Shown piece after piece: positions 20,843 to 31,551 of a DNA stretch of 64,000 nucleotides. Every line of letters begins with the position of its first letter. Position 1 is the first letter of the stretch. Both the position numbers and the translations under genes were made by a program. The stretch spans positions 446,920 through 510,919 of the forward strand of contig BFEA01000138.1 of the NCBI GenBank assembly GCA_003427395.1. The letters are read 5' to 3'. The notes beneath the pieces are model-generated. The model did not search any database, was not told the DNA's origin, and was given only the letters and a program-made list of their open reading frames with translations. This stretch comes from Chara braunii (taxonomy: Eukaryota; Streptophyta; Charophyceae; Charales; Characeae).

Positions 20843-22474
20843 TCATGGCCATCGTCCCTCGATATAATTTTTTATTTCGGTAACGCTCTTGAAGTACCCC
20901 ACCCTTTCCTCAGGAAAATATGCGGAGTCTTCCCACTCTTCACAGTCGTCGTCCCTTAATCGTTCTCACTCGGCTAGATCCCAATTTTCTTCCCCGTACT
21001 CTATGTCCTCGTCGTTTACTGCCTCTCTCCCTTCATAATATGTCCAGAGTTCGAAGAACCCAATGAGTGAGCCTTCCCTGACCGACGAGTCGTATCCAGA
21101 AGTGCCGTATAACTCGGCTATACCAGCTAGGTGGCTCGGTGGCTCCCTCAGGGCTCTATCCAAAGCGGTCCAAAACTCGGTCGGTTGATCAAACCTCGGT
21201 ACCTCTCTGAGACCTCTAGGTGAAATAGCTCTAATTAGCTCTACCAATTCCAAAGCCGACTCCCCGAACCTGGGCCCTTCCTTCCAGAGCGCGTAGTAGA
21301 CGTGATCTTCGTCACTGCTCCTCAAAAGGTTTTTAATCTCGAGGAAAGCTCGGTAGACCTCAATAAGGCGGCCAAGTCCCCCTAGAAAGTCTTCCAAGAC
21401 AAAACCCGGGACGGACAGTCTCAAAGCTTGTTCGGGTTGGGGCAAGAACCCTTCTCTAGTCAGTCGAAGCGAGACCACTACCGACCTATAGTCTCTGTCG
21501 TAGCAGCGTTCTTCCCCCCTTAGCTTGTGGACCACTTCCTGCAATATGCATCTCGCTGTTACCTCGTCTGCCCAAGTATGAGAGTCGAGACTCAGAATTA
21601 CCCCTAAGACCTGATCCCAGCGACTTCGTTCTACGGCTTGAAAAACTATGTCCACTAGAACGGAAGACTGATAGTAGAGGAAGCCTCTGGCCGCTAATTC
21701 CAGGGATTCTTCTATTAGCCTGCCTCTCCTGTCGAACTCACAGCCTACCTGGGGCGCGACCAGCAACCAGACCCCCGGCCTCAACAGGATAGATCTCCAC
21801 TCCTTATCTACTTTATCCAGATATCCTCGCCTGATTGCCCGGGTAAGGTAAATTCCACCCAATCTTCTCCAATGAACTCGGGTTCCCTATATTCGAAGTG
21901 ACAAAGCTCAACTGGGTGCTCTATCTCGTCGTGAGGCATCTAGTCGTCCACGAAGCTCCCGTCTAAAATTTGGCCCCTATCTATCTCCCCACTTGTCTCT
22001 AAACACGATTTTGTGCAGCTGTCTACGAGTGGGAATCGCTCGGTCTAGACAGTAGGTAAGTAACCAGGCTAGCTCGACGGCAGTTATCCTAAACTGCGTC
22101 GCCCTCTGCACTACAGCTAGTAGCCTCTGATGTCTCTCCTCATTGCCAAAGACTACTCCTGTGAGGAATCTAGGAACGATAACCGCTCTCACAGACGTAA
22201 CTCTACGCAGCTCCCAGTCGTACACAAAACGCACCGTGTAGAAGGCTACCGCGTCGGCTCCACTCTTCTCCACAAACTCACTGAACACTCTCGCACCGAA
22301 TCTACGTGCTAATGAGGTCAGGCATAAGAGAGTGTGACAACGACGGGTAGTCTCTATCACTAGGTACCTCCACTCCTCCTCTGAGAGATACAGTCTAACG
22401 TTCACTTCTACGCAAAGAGGTTCGCTAGCCGTGTCCCTTCTAACACACACTCTAGGCTCCGCCTCAATTCTCAC
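20843..22474 (-). pseudogene. ORF1 of the LTR element, unknown protein
   Basis: First coding block after the leader, about 540 codons in total. It is seen as a 165-codon frame (21977-22474), an intervening piece, a 298-codon frame (20966-21862) and a short acidic C-terminus to 20843. A GATA duplication near 22000 and a one-base shift near 21865 change the frame. In-frame TAG (about 21940) and TGA (about 20965) add stops. No ATG was found at the 5' end. The protein looks helical, with an acidic C-terminal stretch. A segment near its N-terminus (YTVRFVYDWELRRV..P) faintly resembles the X domain. No known family recognised. Confidence 0.65.
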
Positions 22475-23452
22475 CCACAGGAAGACGCGCGCTGTTCAAA
22501 CGGCCTATACTTGCTCGATCCTTCCAACGGAAGACTAATGATGTCACAGAAGCCGCTCCGTTCAACGAGATGTATTTGAGACTCCGATTCGATGTAAATT
22601 ATTCCTAAGCAAAATAAAAAACGATTCTCTCTCAGTATGTCACTCCCTGTGCCACTCTCAGACTGTTGAGCTCACAGACCCCCTCGACAGGCCTCCTCTG
22701 ATCACCCTTGTATCCCTTCAAGACGTCAACAGGCCTAGAAGAGAACCGCCCTCTAGCGTATCTCTCCCTACCCTCGTGTCAAAAAGGAGGTCGGATCAAT
22801 GTGCCATCGTCGCTGGCCTACCTTCCTTGTCGCGACCTGAGCACGAGCCGGCCAACTCGTGTGCTCTAGGGTGGACCGAAGTCACACGCGAATAGGGAGG
22901 CGGTGTCTCACTCGTGCATCCTCACTCCTATCCATGCCTCTACTCGGCCCACCTCAGGCATGGTCTCACATCCCGACTCGTGCTGTGAATCAATCCCCCC
23001 TGCTATCCATCAAAATCGACTAGCCTGTCTAGTCCCTGGCCAACTTCTTGCAAATCCGAGGCGCTTCTCCCCTCCCCTTCAGTCCCTTCAAGTCTCCCCC
23101 TGCTCACGATTCTCTCTCTTAGATTCAATATCCGGGTGGACTGACCAAAGGGTAGAAAAAATCAGAATGACATCCCCCGATCACAAGGCAACAGGAATGA
23201 AATGCATGAAAGACGAGAAGAAAGCAGGAATCAGCGAAACCACGAAATGCAAAAATCACATTCTCACCGGTGAACGTCGATCATAGGTCGATGGGGAGGG
23301 TCGTCCGCCCGCTCGTGCCCGTACTGTCCAACGTCTCACTTGGGCATTCAAAGGACTGGCCCACTGCTCAGCCTCATCTGTCTGCCCTGTCTCAGTCAAA
23401 TCCCTGTCCTGATCCTCTCACATCCCCGCGGTTACTTCCCAAGAGGCAGCCT
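22475..23452 (-). other. 5' leader of the LTR element
   Basis: Almost 1 kb between the PBS and ORF1, with stops in all minus-strand frames and no recognisable protein. A possible intron lies within it (23141-23267). Plus-strand open frames here are shadows. Confidence 0.6.
23141..23267 (-). other. Possible 127-bp intron in the leader
   Basis: On the minus strand CCG|GTGAGAA makes a good donor, and a pyrimidine-rich stretch ending TTTTCTACCCTTTGGTCAG| makes a good acceptor. The interior is T-rich while its flanks are GC-rich. This is inference from splice-site strength and composition only. Confidence 0.4.
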
Positions 23453-23470
23453 TCCCCGGCAACGGCGCCA
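23453..23470 (-). promoter_or_regulatory. Primer binding site, tRNA-Asp
   Basis: The plus-strand sequence TCCCCGGCAACGGCGCCA equals the 3' end, including CCA, of plant-type tRNA-Asp (GUC). The minus-strand complement is therefore an 18-nt perfect PBS, one base from the LTR end (TGTCGACCGG begins at 23472). This fixes both the orientation and the 5' LTR boundary. Confidence 0.92.
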
Positions 23471-24000
23471 CTGTCGACCGGCACAAGGGGTCTACCGGCA
23501 CGCCGTCCGAACCCTATGCCTCGCGCCGCGTCTATCACCCGCGGGAGGGTCGGTCGGGGCTCTTGTAACCTGCACAAAACATCTCAGTCCACATCAACAA
23601 ATACAACTACCGTAGCCGATCGCGACCAATGCAAGAAGAAACTCACATAACACTGCCTGGCACAAATAATAGTAGTACTTCCATTCAGTCCAAAACAATG
23701 GGGTGGAAAACACTCGTTCCAGCCTCAGCCGTACACCTCGCTCCTATGTCTGGGAAGTCTGTCTGAGTCTCTACAGATCTAGTCAACAAGCGTCCCTTAA
23801 TCCTCCTCTTGATTGTCTCCTGTATCGTGCCCGTCGATCCCAAGGGACCGTGCTCGAGCTCTCGGTGTCTGACATGGCCTCCCTCGCCCATCGAGGCCAG
23901 AGCTCCAAATGTATGGTGACCATACCCTCGCGGAGTCGCTCCGTCAGGGAGGTGATCGTCCTGGTCAGTCTAGCAATGGCGCCCTCTTCAGAAGGGCCCG

Positions 24001-24745
24001 ACTCAGATGGTACCTGTTCGAAAAGCCCGCTTCAGATCGTACCTCTTATGAAGGCCCGCTTCGGATCGTACCTCTTCGGAAGGTCCGCTTCGGGTTGTAC
24101 CTCTTCGGAAGGCCGGCCTCGAGTTGTACCTCTTCGGAAGGCCTGCTTCGAGTTGTACCTCTTTGGAAGTCCCGCTTCGGGTTGTACCTCTTCGGAAGGC
24201 CCGCTTCGGGTTGTGCCTCTTCGGAATAGTGACCCTTCAGTAAAAATGCCTACTCGGTGAAGTAACCACTCGGTAAAGTACCCACAAGGTAAAGTCTTCG
24301 CACGGCGAAGTACCCACTCGGTAATATGTCCGCTCGGTAAATGAGTCCGCTCAATAGAAGTGTCCGCTCGATAAACGAGCCCTCCAAGTGAAAGAACCCC
24401 CCCCCAGTACAAGAAACCGCCCAGTATATGTCCGGTCGGCAAGTGTCCACCCGGTATTGTGCCCGTCCGGTAAAGTACCCGTCTGGTAAGATATCCGTCC
24501 GGTAAGATATCCGTCCCGTAAGTCTGTCCGCCCGGTAAGATGCCTGTCCGGTAAAATACCCATCCGGTAAAGTATCCGTCAGTAAGTCCGCCTCGTAAAA
24601 TATTTGTCCGGATACCTGTTCGGTGAAAAACCCACCCGGTAAGTGTGTCGCTCAGTGAAGTACCCTTCCGGTAAGTGTGTCGCCCGGTGAAGTACCCTTC
24701 TAGTAAGTGTGTCGCCCGGTAAGGCACCCGTCCGGTAATCAACAG
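24001..24745. repeat. 29-bp and CCGGTAA arrays in right LTR
   Basis: Counterparts of 8941-9690. Several units have been lost or changed relative to the left copy, so the arrays have evolved independently since insertion. Confidence 0.88.
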
Positions 24746-25099
24746 CCACGTTCCGTCCGACTCCTCAACTGTAACCAAGGGTTCCCATCCGACCCGCTCA
24801 GTGGCCCTCTCGCAACCCCCAAGAAGCCCGCTTCAGCTGATGAGCACGCTCAACCAGAAGGGTAGTACAGTCCGGTAGTTCAGACAAGTGCTCAAAGGTA
24901 CCACTTTGGGTGGCACTCGGGCACTGCACGCAGTCCGCTTCCCATCTCTGCTAGATGAGCAAAGGGCGGGAGCGCGTAGGCGTGCTCAAGATCCTCGGCT
25001 CTCTCTCTTCGCGCGCGGATCCCCGGTTGTCTCTCCCTCTCTCTCCGTGCGAGGAGGCATGTAGGAGGTCCCCCCTCTCGTACAGGGATGCGCAGTAGT

Positions 25100-25625
25100 G
25101 CGCACGGACGCGTGCTGGCTAAGCGCGATCCCCCCCCCCCCCGACTCTCCCTCTCTCGTACGTGCGCTGAGGGGCACGGTCGCGCGCAGGTGTGTGCAAG
25201 ATCCCCCTGCTCTCCCTCTCTCGTCGCGCGTGCTGATGCGCATGGACGCGCAGAGGATTCCCCCGCGGCTCTCTCTCTCCCCCGCGCTGGTGTGCGTGGA
25301 TGTGCGCAGGCCCAACTCGCCGCTCTCTCTCTCTCTCGCGCACGCGCTGATGCGTACGAACGCGCGCAGGATTCCCCCGCGGCTCTCTCTCACTCTCGCG
25401 CGCTGATGCGCACGGACACGCGCACGATTCCCCCGCGGCCCTCTCTCACTCGCGAGCGGATGCACGCGTCCTACAAAGCGGCTCTCTCTCACTCATGCGC
25501 GATGCGCGCGAACGCGCACAGGATTCCCCCGCGGCTCTCTCTCTCCCGCGCGCTGGTGCGCACAGATGTGCCCAGGCCCCCTTCGGCTTTCTCTCTCCTG
25601 CGCACTAGCGCGCGCGGATGTTCAC
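25100..25625. repeat. CpG-rich ~55-bp tandem array in right LTR
   Basis: Counterpart of 10060-10610, with units of GCGCTGATGCGCACGGAC plus GATTCCCCCGCGGCTCTCTC. Long open frames in this array on both strands are compositional artefacts. Confidence 0.85.
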
Positions 25626-27014
25626 AGGAGTACGCTCCCCTGTGCACGCGGGGAGCGCGAGAGTGTGTGTAAGTGCTCGCGCGAGTATGCGTCGGTTGTG
25701 TGTGCAAGTGCGCACTCGTGTATCTCCTCCCGTGTGTGTATCTCCTCCCGTGCGTGTCTCTCCCCGCGCGCGTGCGCAAGTGCACCTGTCTCCGCGCTTT
25801 CCTATGTCGTGCGCCTCCCGTACATCTGTCTCCTCCTTCCTCCCCACCTGGTCCGCACGCGCCTGATCAGTATGTGGTGGATTCGTTCGCCTCCTTTCTT
25901 GCGCGTGTAGTCGCCCCGCACGTCTCTTTTCCCGTGAGTCTGTCCTTGCGTCCCGGCTCCCGTGCGCCTCACTTCTTGCATGCGAAGAATGTCCCAAACC
26001 CAGGCCCGATTCGGCTCAAGTATCCTGCGGGGCCCTTTCCACATGTGTGTGCCCCGACCACGAGTGCACCGAGGCCGCTTGCAACTTGCAATGCCTCGGT
26101 AACGGCCCTGCGCCTGAGCCTCCTTGGGCCTCCGAAAAGGTCCCGGTGGAAATCGCCTTCCCATAGGGAACTGGGCCCTTTGCAGCACCCTGGTACCGGA
26201 GCTGTCCCCGAGCTTGTCCCTGGCCCATCCAAGCCTAAGCGGTCCCCACGCCGCAATGGTACCCCTCTTGGGGGAAAGTCCAAGCTGGCCCCGTAGGTGA
26301 AAATCGAACCCATCATTAAGTTGGGCCTAGGTGGTCCCTGCGTCCCAGCGGGACCGCCCCTCCGGAAGAAAATCCAACTGGCCCAATGGCCTCTTGCCCG
26401 TGGTGTCAGCCCGTGCCATGGTCGGTGAGTCCCGGCCGGATAAAGTAGGCCCTTCGTTCGCAGCGTTGGTCCGCTTCATGGTCGGTGTGTCCTGGTCACG
26501 TAAAGTAACGTCGAGCAATGATATCGTCGCGCCATTCTCCAGTGTGTCGTCTCACCGGATGGTTGATAATTGTCGGCAACCCCATCGGCCCCAGTGTCGG
26601 TCCGTCTCATGGTCGACGAAGCCCAACCAGGTAGAATACTGTTGAGTGTGGTTGTCGTCACGTGCCCTTTGAAAAGAAGTAAAGGGCGGCGTAGCATTGT
26701 AGTCACCCGATAACGGTCCCATCCTTGCTGGACAAGAACTCATCGCTCACGAAATACCATCCGAAAAGGACATCGCAGGTGCATTGTCGATGAAAAAGAA
26801 ATCTTTGAGATTGGGATGGGTGCCCGCAGTCTATACGTGGATACACTTGTGCTTTGAAGCACCAGTATGCCACACATCGGTCTGCGGGTGTCACAAACCA
26901 GACCCACACCACTTCACAATGTGCCGAGTTTTTCTTTTCCAACATCGCCCCTCGCCGAGTGGCCCCTCCAAGTTTTGCTTGTGTCGACAAAAGCTTTCTG
27001 CACAGTTCCTTGAG

Positions 27015-27212
27015 GTCACCAGTACTTGGCCAAGATATCGCTGCCGAGTCGGCCAACACCCTGCGTGCCAAGTTTCGCCAAACCGCCGGGGCGCCGTTTC
27101 AACTTTTTTTTGGCTGGCGCTTCCAGCCATTGTGCTCCGGTACCCCGAAGCCGGACAGGCGTGGCCCTTTAACGGGGAAGCGCCGCGGCCGATAGCTGGG
27201 CCAAGTAGCCGG
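27015..27212. mobile_element. MITE-like remnant, AAACCACCAGTACTT family
   Basis: The left end GTCACCAGTACTTGGCCAAG and right end GCCGATAGCTGGGCCAAGTA are decayed inverted termini of the same family as 824-977. The interior is GC-rich and shares TGGCTGG.GC..CCAGCCA with the copy at 35173-35380. Confidence 0.55.
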
Positions 27213-29100
27213 ATAATGTTCGATGGCTACAGGCATTGAAACCAAGGCGACCTGTGAGCTTGCTCGAGTAATTTTGAGACACTATTCAATCCATCCACAA
27301 CGACCCTTAACATTTGTAGATCTGACAACCTGTCTTTTATCATGAACTGCAGTCGCACAGCCATTCCCAAGAGTACATCTAGAGCTCATGCGCTCTACTG
27401 GGCCTCGACATGCACAAAAGACAAAAATCATGACACTGTATCTTTCCATGTTCTAGCGAAGGATTCACTCTCATTTTCGTTTTGCAGCTCTCGTCTTACA
27501 GCTTTCAAGAGTGGTGGAGTGAGGGCCATTCTCTCCGAGTTCATGACCAATTTAGATCCTTTTCAAACATTACTACCAGTTGACATGTGTATTCTTTTTT
27601 CCTTAATGGGAATACAACTCCAATCTATTCGTGGTATTCAGCCGGCAACGAGCAAAAACACTTTGCTTCGAGAACCCTTTCATTTTTAACACAAATTTTC
27701 CTTTCATTTTTTTAACACGAATGTTCCTTTCAGTTTTTTAACAAGAATGTTCCTTTCGTTTTTTTTTAAGGGAACAGAGCTCCAATCTATTTGTGGGGAG
27801 CAGCGCATGGCGGGCAAGGCTCTGCTTCGTGAGATTTGCGAGTTCGACAGGATTTACTTTGCTATTCTCTACAGACGAGCTACGTTCTTCGCCTCCAATA
27901 CAACATACCATCATTACAACAACAATATTTAGACTGAAATGTATCCCAAATAGATCTACAATGACCATACGTTGTATTCAGGGGAAGAACATATTCATCA
28001 ACAATCTCTTCCAGGCAGTTAGGGACATTCATCAAATTTTGCCTAAGGCTATATAGAGGGGACCCCTGCAAGCATGTTTTCCCCACCCCAACAGTGGTAG
28101 TCAGAGATGGGGTATGGCCACCAAGGGGGGTCCATAGCCGTCAGTAACCATATGCTTCTATTTATCACCCTCATATGCACCCCAATTCAGCCGCCAGTGG
28201 GGGTACTCTTCAAGGCGCATCAGCACGGTCGCCATGTCAATATCTCGGCACTCATTGCGCCAAATTATGTTCTCCTCCTCTCTGCGGTGCTCACCAGAAC
28301 GCTGCACTAGTCATACAGGTTGCCTGCTCTCTCTAATAGGAATATATTGCAAACTAATACCTACCTACAGGCCATGAACCTAGACCAAAACGAGTCCCGG
28401 TACAATCTGACGCAACCTATCAGGTTTCCTGTAAAATATATACCAGATCGACGGATCCTCTCCTTCTCTCCCTGTATCTGCGACTATTTTGAAATCCTCT
28501 CCTTCTCTCACCAGTATGCAAAAAAACGACCATGGTGAACAGAACAGGCACGCATCATAGGGGACGGTTTAGGCAATAGATACGAGTTACTCAACTCGTC
28601 AGGTGCTGGCAGGCCTGCCATATGCCCACTATATACAAATATATAAAAAAAAGAGCTCAGGGCGAACAGACGTGGCACGTGGGCGGAGAGACACGCCGGG
28701 ACTTCGACAGACAAATTCGCTGGTGTGCATAGGTCAGGACTCAGAAACCAATATTATGTCATATCTTATCCATATCCGATAAAGAAACTACTAGGGCGGG
28801 GGGAGAGGGAGGAAATTTGAATGCTAGTTTTTTCTGCAATGTGTCTGATACAATTCGCAATGACACTTGCAGGTAGAAATTATGAAATGAAAAAACAAAA
28901 ACCGAAACCTCCCCGCCATCCACATGAGGCGAGTGATCCTCGATCTCGGCTTCACCAGAAGATATCAAAGACATCTGACATCCTGTGAAGAGCGGAACTT
29001 TTGCAAAAAGTGAACGTCCACCATAGCCAGTTGCAATCAAGGGGATGTAACTGATACCATTTCCTTGTCAGTGAATTTCCAATGGCGTTTGCAGTTACAA
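27213..29100. other. No gene identified
   Basis: Non-coding-looking DNA right of the LTR element. One segment, about 27415-27475 (ACAAAAATCATG..TATCTTTCCA.GTTCTAGCG), has a diverged copy at about 45935-45995, so it is a dispersed repeat. T-runs occur at 27700-27770. Confidence 0.4.
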
Positions 29101-29110
29101 CTTGTGAAAC

Positions 29111-29141
29111 TTCCACTCTCTCTCTCTCTCTCTCTCTCTCC
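29111..29141. repeat. (CT)n microsatellite
   Basis: About 14 CT dinucleotides. Confidence 0.95.
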
Positions 29142-29436
29142 ACATGCCATTGCAAATCAAGCAATAAAGAAATACTATCAGCTACATCCCCTCAACCGCC
29201 ATCTCAAAATGATGGTCATTGGAATGCATCTGATATAATCCGGTAATTTGATATCATGTCCTTATGTGAATTTCCAACGGCGTTTGCATGTGAATGATGG
29301 TCTTGTCATTCCATTTACAAATGGGCCGTCACTGCAAAACTTAGTTGATTTCATAGAAACTCTTGAAAATCAATCATCAAACACGTAGATTGGCGTCCCA
29401 CAGTGTTTGTTATCCTGAGCATCTGGTTGCATTCTG

Positions 29437-29625
29437 GGCATCTGATTCTATCTGGACACACAGTTGGTTCTTTTTTTTTTTTTTTTAAGGAATTTCTATT
29501 TTTCAACAACCGTGCTAGGCTTTGAAATGCATCTGGAAAAACAAGAAAAAAAAAGGAGAAACAAAAACGAGAAAAAAAAAAAAAAAGCATCTGACTGTAT
29601 CCGGACACACGGTTGTTTGATTCAA
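29437..29625. repeat. Direct repeats flanking T-run and A-run
   Basis: GCATCTGA..TAT.(T/C)GGACACAC(A/G)GTTG occurs at 29437 and 29587. Between them lie a T-run of about 18-20 bases (29468) and A-rich blocks ending in an A-run (29572). The arrangement suggests an inserted poly-A-tailed sequence or slippage-driven duplication. Confidence 0.6.
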
Positions 29626-30004
29626 TGGATTCCCGATTCTTCCAAATAATATTTATATTACTTGTTCGTCAATTGCAATTCCAAATAAGATTTTATCATT
29701 TTCTTTACTCCTTGGAAGTTCACATAATATGACCACGGATTGTGATCATTGAACAAGAATGGCTTCACATCCAATGTCTGCCTGAATTGCAATCACTTCC
29801 TTCGTCGTTCTTTCCACACACTTTGTCAATAATCTGTCCATTATCTTACACCAGAGGCCTTCGGGTCTGTTCAGCGAAGCGTCGAGAAGACATTCTTTCA
29901 CATGCAATTCTCTAGACCAACAACTCGACACATCCTGCACGTCACAATCATCATCGCCTACAACACGCAGCCATGTTGCAATTCACCATTTGTGTGCGTG
30001 TGTG

Positions 30005-30033
30005 AGAGAGAGAAAGAGAGAGAGAGAGAGAGG
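30005..30033. repeat. (GA)n microsatellite
   Basis: Near-perfect GA repeat with one AAA interruption. Confidence 0.9.
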
Positions 30034-30295
30034 GAAGATCTCACCATTTTCTCAAAAGACAAATCACTTAAGTCTGCTCATGCCGTATCTTTTCAACAAG
30101 CCAAACAGAGGCAGAAGATTCGATGCCATGTGCAGCCAGCGAAGGGAAACTTTCATACCAGCCTTCCTTTCTTCTCCCCCTAAGCCTCACTGGCTACCTG
30201 GCTACACATGTGCCTCAAACGTCCCGCCGTCATTATACGGTTCCCTGTGAAAGGTTTTGATCAACCTTACCATCCAGGATCCAGTGGCTCCAAGA

Positions 30296-30385
30296 CGTAG
30301 TAGAGAAATGTTGGAGGAACTTCGAATGTTGAAGGAACATATCTCTGCGCCACATTCCAATTTCCTCCAACATTTCTCTACTATG
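30296..30385. other. Perfect 22-bp inverted repeat (hairpin)
   Basis: AGTAGAGAAATGTTGGAGGA at 30299-30318 is repeated as its reverse complement, ending at 30382, with 22 consecutive pairs and a few more after a wobble. The loop is about 42 nt. It could fold as a microRNA-like precursor, or it may be the remains of an inverted duplication. There is no evidence of transcription. Confidence 0.7.
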
Positions 30386-31400
30386 CCTCCTACATACGTT
30401 CCCGGTGAGGACAAGTAGGATATACCTACGCATTGCAGATTCCTCCCAGGACATGCATGTGGCAAAGCCGAAACCGCACAAGTCCTCACAGTTTCCAGTG
30501 CCACTGCGACCGAGGCTCCTCCACGGTTGCATCAAATATATCCGCTTTTTACACATTGCTCCCTACAGATCTAATGCCGCAAAGATGACACCCCACAACT
30601 CCCCCGTGTTTCACAATAGTGGGCATGTCTATAACAAGCACTGACAGCAGCTTCCTCTGCGAATGTACTATACCCTTGCAATCCCATGCTCCAGTGAAAA
30701 TTGCAAGAGCAGCCTGTTCCCCTTTTTTCCAATGGGGATCCTGCCTTCTCTTCACCAATACCCCCACTAGGATGACATGCATCCCACTTTATCTTTACCA
30801 ATACCCCCTCTTTTCCTACCGATACCCTTCCCCATTTTCCCCTCCCCATATGTCGACTGCGGGCATTTAGTAGAGCCCTACATCTGAAAACTGGCCGCCA
30901 CACCGTCGTCGATGTTTTCCATCAACGGCGCATGGCCACCGAATTTGAATTTGAGGACCACGACCGCACATACGAGAAAGGTAGCGGTGGATTTAAAATC
31001 AAAAGATTTCAGCTATTTCTCGTTATATGCATGTCATCCTTTCCCAGGATCCCTGCTAGTCGTCTTTCTCCGTATCATTCAATACTAACCTTTCTCAAAA
31101 GATTTCAACGGATCTCCCCTTTTTCAATATACTCCCAAACTTCTCACGCTCTTTTCAGAATCTCACAAGACAATAACCAGCTCAGACCTGAAATTTGACA
31201 AAACCTGCCACTTATCTCGTCTTGTCGACATGTCCTTCAATATTGCCAACATGGATCGTCCTCTTCCCTGATATATCACACTGCTCCGTTGGAGAGTCCT
31301 TCCTTAAAAGGACCGCGCCATCTTTCACGTGCATCACCAGGGGTTAGGCGCACAATTTCCATCCTTGTCCTGTTCCTAGCAGCGGCTGGATCAAACATAC

Positions 31401-31551
31401 CTGACTGAATTCCGGCTTGGCAACATCGCCACGTCGAGTGTGAACAATTTCCTTCCGCGTCCCAGTCGAGCGTAATAATCGAAGCCCACTGACGAGTCAG
31501 ATTTGGCGGCCTCAAACGAAACGCCGAGTGATCACTACATTTTACCTCCAT
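31401..31551 (-). CDS. Candidate first coding exon, unknown gene
   Basis: ATG at 31551 opens 50 codons ending CAGTCAG|GTATGT, a strong plant-type donor, with phase 1. The encoded start is MEVKCSDHSAFRLRPP. The rest of the gene would lie to the left (28-31 kb), where several minus-strand frames exist, but I could not place a second exon with a matching phase and acceptor. No domain is recognisable. Confidence 0.35.

Larger units (their letters stand above)
8639..26715 (-). mobile_element. Very large Ty3/Gypsy-type LTR retrotransposon
   Basis: Long direct repeats flank an internal region of about 11.8 kb read on the minus strand. The order is LTR, PBS (tRNA-Asp), leader, ORF1, repeated-domain ORFs, gag, protease, RT, RNase H, integrase, polypurine tract, LTR. 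Pol order with integrase last places it in Ty3/Gypsy; no chromodomain was seen. Large size, a tRNA-Asp PBS and ORFs upstream of gag recall the Tat/Ogre lineage, but the proteins resemble those of charophyte or fungal-like Gypsy elements. The LTRs differ by about 6% over the first 250 bp by eye, and every ORF is broken, so it is old and non-autonomous. No clear target-site duplication was found because the left end is rearranged. Confidence 0.9.
23472..26715 (-). repeat. Right (5') LTR, full length ~3.24 kb
   Basis: Starts TGTCGACCGG next to the PBS and ends near CCCGATAACG at 26706-26715, which aligns to CCCGACAGCA at the end of the left LTR; the terminal CA has decayed. It carries the same three internal arrays as the left copy. 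As the 5' LTR it would hold the promoter, but no convincing TATA box was identified. Three kilobases is long for an LTR. Confidence 0.88.

Noticed and set aside
26711-26720. Target-site duplication of the LTR element
   Set aside because: GTCCC after the right LTR does not match the sequence beyond the inverted left end (CACGG when turned round). The left flank is rearranged.
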